From contig JAJZLX010000217.1 in NCBI GenBank assembly GCA_021850555.1, positions 1 to 10,657 on the forward strand: DNA of 10,657 nucleotides. Direction: 5' to 3'. Below the pieces are notes generated by a model. It ran no database searches. It had not been told where the DNA came from and saw only the letters and a list, made by a program, of their open reading frames with translations. The stretch's first letter is position 1; each line of letters starts with the position of its first letter. Of the stretch, positions 7,499-10,657 are shown piece by piece. A program made the translations under genes and the position numbers. The stretch is from Pseudomonadota bacterium. Lineage in GTDB: Bacteria > Pseudomonadota > Gammaproteobacteria > Steroidobacterales > Steroidobacteraceae.

Positions 7499-7526
7499 AG
7501 TATACAAATAATGATATAATTTTCAA
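7499..7526 (-). promoter_or_regulatory. Sigma-70-type promoter of the toxin-antitoxin operon
   Basis: On the minus strand TTGAAA (7521-7526) and TATACT (7499-7504) are separated by 16 bases in an AT-rich stretch that stands out from the GC-rich surroundings. Transcription would begin about 6-8 bases after the -10, at or next to the toxin ATG (7490-7492), giving a leaderless or near-leaderless message. The self-complementary GTATAC overlapping the -10 could be part of the antitoxin operator. Confidence 0.6.
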
Positions 7527-7913
7527 GTCCAGTGAACGGGGGGATGCGCGGACTTCGGGCTTGCCTGCCGCACAGTCTCGCTGGGCTGGGCCCTGATGGC
7601 TCGCGTTCGGCTTTCGTCGCGCCGCGGAGCTCGGGGCGATCTTGTGTGGTGACGTGTTGGTGTCTAGGTGCGTCTCCCGGTGTTTCACCGCGAAGCCGTA
7701 GAATTTCGATTTGAGATGAGACGCGGATCGCTTCTCTGGCGGCTGCGATTTTCTCTGGACGACCTCTCTCTCATGCTCATCCGCATGAATCCAACTCCTC
7801 TCACAGACGTCGATTTGTCGGCAAACTCCCTGGAAATCGAAGCTGACAGGGACTCTCTCGTTGCGGATGATTTCACCTGTAGTCAGTGATTGATCATCTC
7901 GAGGAGGTGCGTT
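7527..7913. other. Non-coding stretch between toxin-antitoxin promoter and AlpA-like gene
   Basis: About 390 bases with short open frames on both strands, none showing a recognisable protein or a good ribosome binding site. The left half (7527-7680) is GC-rich; the right half (7690-7890) is less so and has pyrimidine runs such as CTCTCTCTC. It probably holds the 5' regulatory region of the AlpA-like gene, but I found no convincing promoter hexamer pair. Confidence 0.4.
7901..7907 (+). promoter_or_regulatory. Strong ribosome binding site fixing the AlpA-like start
   Basis: GAGGAGG lies six bases before the ATG at 7914. It decides in favour of this start over the in-frame TTG at 7890, which has no such signal. 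Confidence 0.75.
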
Positions 7914-8120
7914 ATGAGAGAGAAGACGGTCGATGCGGGGAGTGATTTTGCGATGCCGGCGCTGCGCTTCGGTGTCGCGGAAGCGGCGCGGATGCTGCGC
8001 ATGAGCCGCGCGCAGCTCTACAACCGGGTCCATGACGGGGTGTTGAAGCCGCAGAAGGACGGATCGCGCACGTACTTCACGCGCAGTGAGCTCGAGCGGT
8101 ACGTCTCGGCCTGCAGCTGA
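7914..8120 (+). CDS. AlpA/excisionase-like small helix-turn-helix DNA-binding protein
   Basis: A 68-residue protein with a MerR-type winged-helix (HTH_17/excisionase-like) domain: LRFGVAEAARMLRMSRAQLY (residues 17-36) forms the helix-turn-helix, NRVHDGVLKPQKDGSRTYF the wing, and TRSELERYVSA the closing helix. It covers nearly the whole protein, as in AlpA regulators and recombination directionality factors. In integrative elements such genes typically sit near radC and control excision or element gene expression; the truncated radC 328 bases downstream fits. No integrase is in the window, so whether it acts as an excisionase or as a transcription factor cannot be decided. Confidence 0.8.
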   Translation: MREKTVDAGSDFAMPALRFGVAEAARMLRMSRAQLYNRVHDGVLKPQKDGSRTYFTRSELERYVSACS

Positions 8121-8335
8121 TGGGCAGTCTTGGACGGTTGCCGGCGATCTTTTGCTGTCGACGAGCGGGATCGCCGGTGACCGCGGGCTGCATTCCGCTC
8201 GGAAGTGCAGGGGAGTGGTGGGGAGGTTTCAGGGCATGGTGGTTCGGGTGTGTCGTCTCGGGAGGCGGAAAGGTGGGGGATGGGCGGGCTTGCCGCCGGC
8301 TCAGTGTGTCACGCCGTTCTCGCCGTCAAGGCCTC

Positions 8336-8353
8336 GCGCGGGAGGACCCGCGC
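8336..8353. repeat. Perfect stem-loop, 7-bp stem with AGGA loop
   Basis: GCGCGGG (8336-8342), loop AGGA (8343-8346), CCCGCGC (8347-8353). The stem is wholly G:C and very stable. It lies about 95 bases before the radC start codon. The loop presents a purine-rich AGGA resembling a Shine-Dalgarno core, but no start codon follows at the right distance. Confidence 0.6.
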
Positions 8354-8408
8354 TCGCAAGCGCGCTGCGCGCGGCCTGGACGGCTGCGCTGCGGCGTGCC
8401 GCCCGGCC

Positions 8409-8424
8409 GGCGGGCAATCCCGCC
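8409..8424. repeat. Perfect stem-loop just upstream of the radC ribosome binding site
   Basis: GGCGGG (8409-8414), loop CAAT, CCCGCC (8419-8424). It ends 11 bases before the GAGGA at 8436-8440 that probably serves the radC ATG at 8449, so it could affect radC translation. Confidence 0.55.
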
Positions 8425-8448
8425 CCGAAGCACTCGAGGACCTCCACC

Positions 8449-8859
8449 ATGACGACACTCTACGTACAAGATGGCACGGGCTTTCGTCAGGCCGACTCGC
8501 ACGCTGTGATCCGCGAAGCGCAGACGATCCTCGCCAGGCGGTTCCGGGTGGGCGCTCCGGCACTGGCGACGCCGGAGAAGATGGGCCAGTACCTGCAGCT
8601 GCATCTGGCACCGCATGAATACGAAGTCTTTGGCGCGGTGTACCTCGACAGCCGCTATCGGGTCATCCGGCACGAGGATCTCTTTCGCGGTACGGTCGAT
8701 TGCGCCCAGGTGCACGTGCGGGAGGTGGTTGTCTCGGCGCTGCGCCTCTCGGCCTCGGCGATCGTCCTCTATCACAATCACCCGTTATGTGGCTTTCTTC
8801 CTGTCACCACTGATGCCCATTATCGGGGAAAGTCGGGCATATCCGAGCACCGACGGTAA
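8449..8859 (+). pseudogene. radC: Truncated RadC-like JAB/MPN-domain protein
   Basis: The ATG at 8449 follows GAGGA (8436-8440). Residues 1-112 are clearly RadC-like (the short form found on mobile elements): HEYEVFGAVYLDSRYRVIRH with the conserved Glu, LFRGTVDCAQVHVREVVVSA, and LYHNHP at 107-112. HNHP is the first half of the JAMM metal-binding motif (H-x-H then S and D); intact relatives continue SGxxxPS..D. Here, after the codon ending at base 8784, the sequence changes abruptly to 24 unrelated residues and a TAA-type stop by 8859, so the conserved Ser and Asp and the last roughly 50 residues are missing. The metal site cannot form and the gene is almost certainly dead. The cause appears to be an insertion or a mobile-element-mediated deletion at 8784/8785. 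The role of short RadC proteins is unsettled; they are common cargo of integrative elements. Confidence 0.85.
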
Positions 8860-8927
8860 TGAGTGATCGAGGGTGACAGTTGAGGCAGTTTCCGCCAGGG
8901 ATCTGCCTGCGAGGGAGCAAGTCGGGC
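8785..8927. mobile_element. Probable transposon-end fragment interrupting radC
   Basis: About 143 bases between the break in radC (8784) and an IS630-like remnant (from about 8928), matching neither. It contains an inverted repeat CTGTCACC (8801-8808) / GGTGACAG (8872-8879), a second, ATGCCC (8813-8818) / GGGCAT (8835-8840), and an 11-bp direct repeat whose second copy lies exactly at its right border. Such clustered repeats are typical of transposase or tyrosine-recombinase binding ends. No transposase gene is present, so it is a solo end, a small non-autonomous element or deletion debris. The element family is not identified. Confidence 0.45.
8830..8840 (+). repeat. 11-bp direct repeat, copy 1
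   Basis: AAGTCGGGCAT; the second identical copy is at 8919-8929, 89 bases away in the same orientation. This copy also takes part in the ATGCCC/GGGCAT inverted repeat. Confidence 0.7.
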
Positions 8928-8929
8928 AT
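8919..8929 (+). repeat. 11-bp direct repeat, copy 2, at the IS630-remnant border
   Basis: AAGTCGGGCAT, identical to 8830-8840. It ends where the transposase-like reading frame on the minus strand (8928-9014) stops resembling its family, so it may mark an element terminus. Confidence 0.6.
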
Positions 8930-9014
8930 TGAGCGAGAAACCGTCATCCAGAAGCCGCAAGGTCTGATGACAGCGTACTTTGATCAGCTCAGCCGAACCT
9001 TTCGCTCGCGGCAC
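8928..9014 (-). pseudogene. Remnant resembling the N-terminus of an IS630-type transposase
   Basis: On the minus strand a GTG at 9014 opens a frame reading VPRAKGSAELIKVRCHQTLR then LLDDGFSLN. The pattern PKGS-E-L...RR..A..LLD.G.SLNE is typical of the DNA-binding N-terminus of IS630/homeodomain-like transposases. Resemblance stops at the Asn, where the second direct-repeat copy begins; the helix-turn-helix partner helix and the whole catalytic DDE domain are absent. If real, it is a 29-codon leftover of an insertion sequence cut by another element. The short length limits confidence. Confidence 0.4.
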
Positions 9015-9047
9015 CGGCGTGTTCCCGCGTGGGGACTCTACCCATTA

Positions 9048-9075
9048 TTGCATTAGTTACGAGACGGGCAATAGT
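9048..9075 (+). promoter_or_regulatory. Weak candidate promoter of the Crp/Fnr-type gene
   Basis: TTGCAT (9048-9053) and AATAGT (9070-9075) are 16 bases apart. They overlap an inverted repeat TATTGC (9046-9051) / GCAATA (9068-9073), a possible operator. The hexamers match the consensus poorly (3/6 and 4/6). Confidence 0.25.
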
Positions 9076-9164
9076 GCAGGGATCCATCGCTATGCGGCCC
9101 ACCGCACAGACCACTTACCCCACCGGGGCACATTTACGACAGCATGTGGGGTGCGTGCGGAAGT

Positions 9165-9857
9165 ATGATGAGCCAAATGCCGCTACAGAACCACTTGCTT
9201 AAGGAGTTGCCCCGCAAGGCGATCACGAGCTTCCGCGCAGAGTGCCAAGTCATCCAGCTTACATCGGGCGACGTACTTTTGCAGCCCGACGAACGCATTC
9301 GTGACGTCTATTTTCCCACGCAGAGCATTGTTTCGCTGGTTGCGAAGACAAATGACGGCGCAACCTTGGAAGTCCTGTTGGTTGGAGACGAGGGGATGAT
9401 CGGCTTACCACTGTTGTTCGGCGCCGACAGGAAGCATTTTCAGGTACTGGTACAGAAGTCCGGCACAGCCTTGAGTATGAAGGCAGAGACTTTTACACGC
9501 ATGGCAAACACCAGTCTTGCGTTGCGGAGCAAACTCAATGAATACGCCTTGTGGAGACTTGCGCAGCTGGGACAAAATGCCATCTGCGCCAATGCCCATC
9601 AGATCGAAGCACGATTGGCACGCAGACTGCTAATGATGCGGGATCGCTCACATTCGGACCAATTTCACGCCACTCAGGAATCCCTTGCCAGCATGTTGGG
9701 CGTGCGACGTTCGAGCGTGACCATTGCGGCGGTCACGTTTCAGAAAGAGCATTTCATTGAGTACAACAGAGGAACCATTACGGTGATCGATTGGAAGGGT
9801 TTGGAAAGAACTTCTTGTGAGTGTTATGGGGCGACTCCAAACGGACGTCAGCATTGA
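9165..9857 (+). CDS. Crp/Fnr-family transcriptional regulator
   Basis: About 230 residues from the ATG at 9165 (MMSQMPLQNHLLKELPRK, the usual family N-terminus). An in-frame ATG at 9144 would add seven residues, and the ATG at 9168 is better spaced from GGAAG (9159-9163), so the start is uncertain within these. Residues about 10-120 form the cyclic-nucleotide-binding beta-roll: GDVLLQPDERIRDVYFPTQS, IVSLV, LEVLLVGDEGMIGLPLLFG. A long dimerisation helix follows (LRSKLNEYALWRLAQLGQNA), then the winged helix-turn-helix TQESLASMLGVRRSSVTIA and a wing with IEYNRGTITVIDWKGLE. The CECYG near the end is common in this subgroup. No N-terminal Fnr-type cysteine cluster is visible, so it is not an oxygen-sensing Fnr; the ligand is unknown. 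Base composition is visibly less GC-rich than in the neighbours, suggesting a different origin. No target gene is adjacent in the same orientation. Confidence 0.85.
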   Translation: MMSQMPLQNHLLKELPRKAITSFRAECQVIQLTSGDVLLQPDERIRDVYFPTQSIVSLVAKTNDGATLEVLLVGDEGMIGLPLLFGADRKHFQVLVQKSGTALSMKAETFTRMANTSLALRSKLNEYALWRLAQLGQNAICANAHQIEARLARRLLMMRDRSHSDQFHATQESLASMLGVRRSSVTIAAVTFQKEHFIEYNRGTITVIDWKGLERTSCECYGATPNGRQH

Positions 9858-9958
9858 TGCCACTTCGAATGAATACGCACGATGCAAATCACCGCGTCGT
9901 CCAGGTATCGAACCAGGCCATAAAGCACCATCATATTGCCTGAATCCCTCGCGCAACC

Positions 9959-10327
9959 TTATCGGCGTGGATGCCACGTCAACGACCTCGCTCGCGCAGA
10001 AATGAAACAGTGCTCGAGAGTCCTGCCAGGAGGTCGAGCATTGGGCCGAAGTGCATTTGGCGGAGTGCATCGTCGGCACCTGTGAACGGCGGCCAGGAAC
10101 CGCCTGATTCTGGGGATCGGCCGCAGTTGTGAGGCGACTGCGGGCTGGCACTTTCGACCCGCGCCGCCGAGCATGGCGTGAGCGGTTTGCGCAATGGCTC
10201 GGGGCACCAAAATCCCGGAGCTGATATAGACCAAACCGAATGCTGGGAGCACACCCAGAAACAGGTACAGGAATCCGGCCGTTCTTGCGGCAGCCTGCTG
10301 ATCTTTGTCGAGTGTACCGAGTGTCAT
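9959..10327 (-). pseudogene. Decayed DUF4386-type membrane protein gene
   Basis: From the ATG at 10327 the first roughly 50 residues read like the N-terminus of DUF4386 membrane proteins: DKDQQAAARTAGFLYLFLGV, then LPAFGLVYISSGILVPRAIA with one clear transmembrane helix (about 17-35), followed by QTAHAM. A VASQL fragment at 64-68 fits the next conserved stretch, but between and after these the protein turns Arg/Pro-rich with no further hydrophobic segments, while family members have about six helices and over 200 residues. A family-like VESAS piece appears in another frame, so a frameshift or deletion is likely near 10150. The gene starts only 27 bases past the stop of the TnpC-like gene. Family call moderate, loss of function likely. 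Confidence 0.5.
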
Positions 10328-10331
10328 TGTG

Positions 10332-10349
10332 GGCCCCCGTGGCCCCCGT
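10332..10349. repeat. Tandem 9-bp repeat GGCCCCCGT x2
   Basis: Two perfect adjacent copies (10332-10340 and 10341-10349), followed by a further GG. They fill the short gap between the stop of the TnpC-like gene (10355) and the start of the DUF4386 remnant (10327). This could be the scar of an element junction or a slippage-prone repeat. Confidence 0.7.
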
Positions 10350-10354
10350 GGATC

Positions 10355-10657
10355 TCAGAACCTTACGGGTGAGTTCCTCGACCTCACTGGGAGTATAGCG
10401 GGTTGGGAGTCCAATCGGGCGCGCAGTGCCGCGAGCTCCCGGTCACGGCGCTCAAGCAGGGCGGCAGTCTCGCGATACGCGGCGAAGTAGTGATCGACCA
10501 GGGCCGCTAGCCTCGTGAGGCGGTCGCGCAGGAGCGCGTTTTCGTTCCGATGGCGCTTGGCGGAGCGCAGTGCCCGCTTTCGTGCAGACTTTGGTCCTTG
10601 ATGCCGGCGAAGAGCCGCGAGAATCGGGGCGTGATACCGGTAGAGAGAATTGCGCGA
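10355..10657 (-). CDS. DUF6262/TnpC-like transposon accessory protein, C-terminal 100 residues (runs off window)
   Basis: On the minus strand a frame enters from the right edge and stays open for 100 codons to a TGA at 10357-10355; its start is outside the window. It begins SRNSLYRYHAPILAALRRHQ, the end of a helix-turn-helix like the 'GVSR..LYRYP' segment of DUF6262 proteins, then a basic linker (GPKSARKRALRSAKRHR) and a long predicted coiled coil (NENALLRDRLTRLAALVDHY then FAAYRETAALLERRDRELAA and LRARLDS). That layout fits DUF6262/TnpC, the small third protein of Tn554-type transposons that assists two tyrosine recombinases (TnpA and TnpB). Those recombinase genes would be expected just beyond the right edge, upstream of this gene. 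The final residues after LRARLDSQ have no family look, so the 3' end may be fused to flanking DNA. Confidence 0.65.
   Translation of the reverse strand, partial: SRNSLYRYHAPILAALRRHQGPKSARKRALRSAKRHRNENALLRDRLTRLAALVDHYFAAYRETAALLERRDRELAALRARLDSQPAILPVRSRNSPVRF

Larger units (their letters stand above)
8121..8448. other. Hairpin-rich non-coding leader before radC
   Basis: About 330 bases without a convincing gene. The frame upstream of radC stays open through it, but lacks a good start and any recognisable homology. It is very GC-rich and contains several perfect stem-loops listed separately, plus the alternating GCGCGCTGCGCGC near 8360-8372. The spacing suggests a structured mRNA leader for radC, or DNA structure relevant to element biology; no T-run supports a terminator. 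Confidence 0.45.

Noticed and set aside
7206..8033. Minus-strand open frame spanning the toxin gene, the AT-rich promoter and the AlpA-like gene
   Set aside because: It crosses a good promoter and two well-supported genes in other frames, and its translation shows no family features.
8086..8448. In-frame N-terminal extension of radC
   Set aside because: Low-complexity Arg/Gly/Ala translation, no ribosome binding site at the far start, and RadC homology begins at the ATG at 8449, which has GAGGA before it.
8820..8927. Continuation of the IS630-like frame past its 29th codon
   Set aside because: The residues after SLN lose the transposase pattern and coincide with the repeat-bearing segment, so they were not counted as transposase.
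1..10657. CRISPR arrays, tRNA or rRNA genes, attachment-site duplications
   Set aside because: No regularly spaced repeats, no cloverleaf-like TTCGAATC-type segment with matching arms, and no long direct repeats at plausible element borders were found by eye.

Overview
The window is GC-rich and bacterial, and it looks like accessory (integrative/conjugative element) DNA. Its anchors are the C-terminal half of a VirD4/TraG type IV coupling protein, an LPD7-domain conjugation-associated protein, an AlpA-like small helix-turn-helix protein and a truncated RadC-like JAB/MPN protein. This gene set and the codon bias suggest a high-GC proteobacterium. A gammaproteobacterium of the Xanthomonadales/Nevskiales/Steroidobacter kind is my guess from the gene repertoire, not something the sequence proves.

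Layout. (1) 3-2470, plus strand: the tail of the coupling protein gene, then the LPD7 protein gene, 8 bp apart and clearly one operon. (2) 2526-6602: metabolic or secretory cargo, made of a secreted GH18 chitinase-like enzyme (minus), a divergent FecI-like ECF sigma factor (plus) and a Tat-exported class C beta-lactamase-fold serine hydrolase (minus). The gap 4721-4982 between the sigma factor and the hydrolase shows nothing I can name. (3) 6879-7492, minus: a HigBA-type toxin-antitoxin operon, toxin first, with an AT-rich promoter that would give a nearly leaderless transcript. (4) 7493-8448: long non-coding stretches around the AlpA-like gene, the second one with strong GC-rich hairpins. (5) 8449-9014: radC, broken inside its JAMM metal-binding motif at base 8784. 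It is followed by about 145 bp of repeat-bearing DNA that looks like a transposon end, and then by a remnant resembling the N-terminus of an IS630-type transposase. (6) 9165-9857, plus: a Crp/Fnr-family regulator with visibly lower GC than its surroundings. (7) 9959-10657, minus: a decayed DUF4386-type membrane protein gene and, running off the right edge, the C-terminal part of a DUF6262/TnpC-like protein, the accessory protein of Tn554-type tyrosine-recombinase transposons.

How it fits together. Regions 1, 3 and 4 look like one conjugative element with a toxin-antitoxin stabiliser and cargo inserted between the conjugation operon and the alpA/radC accessory module. Regions 5-7 look like a later pile-up of mobile-element insertions that destroyed radC. 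The cargo enzymes are both exported, one by Sec and one by Tat, so an extracytoplasmic function linked to cell wall, chitin or peptide substrates is plausible. I see no convincing new defence or other multi-gene system. The points most worth checking are the cargo island, the radC break with its repeats, the leaderless toxin promoter and the TnpC-like gene at the right edge.
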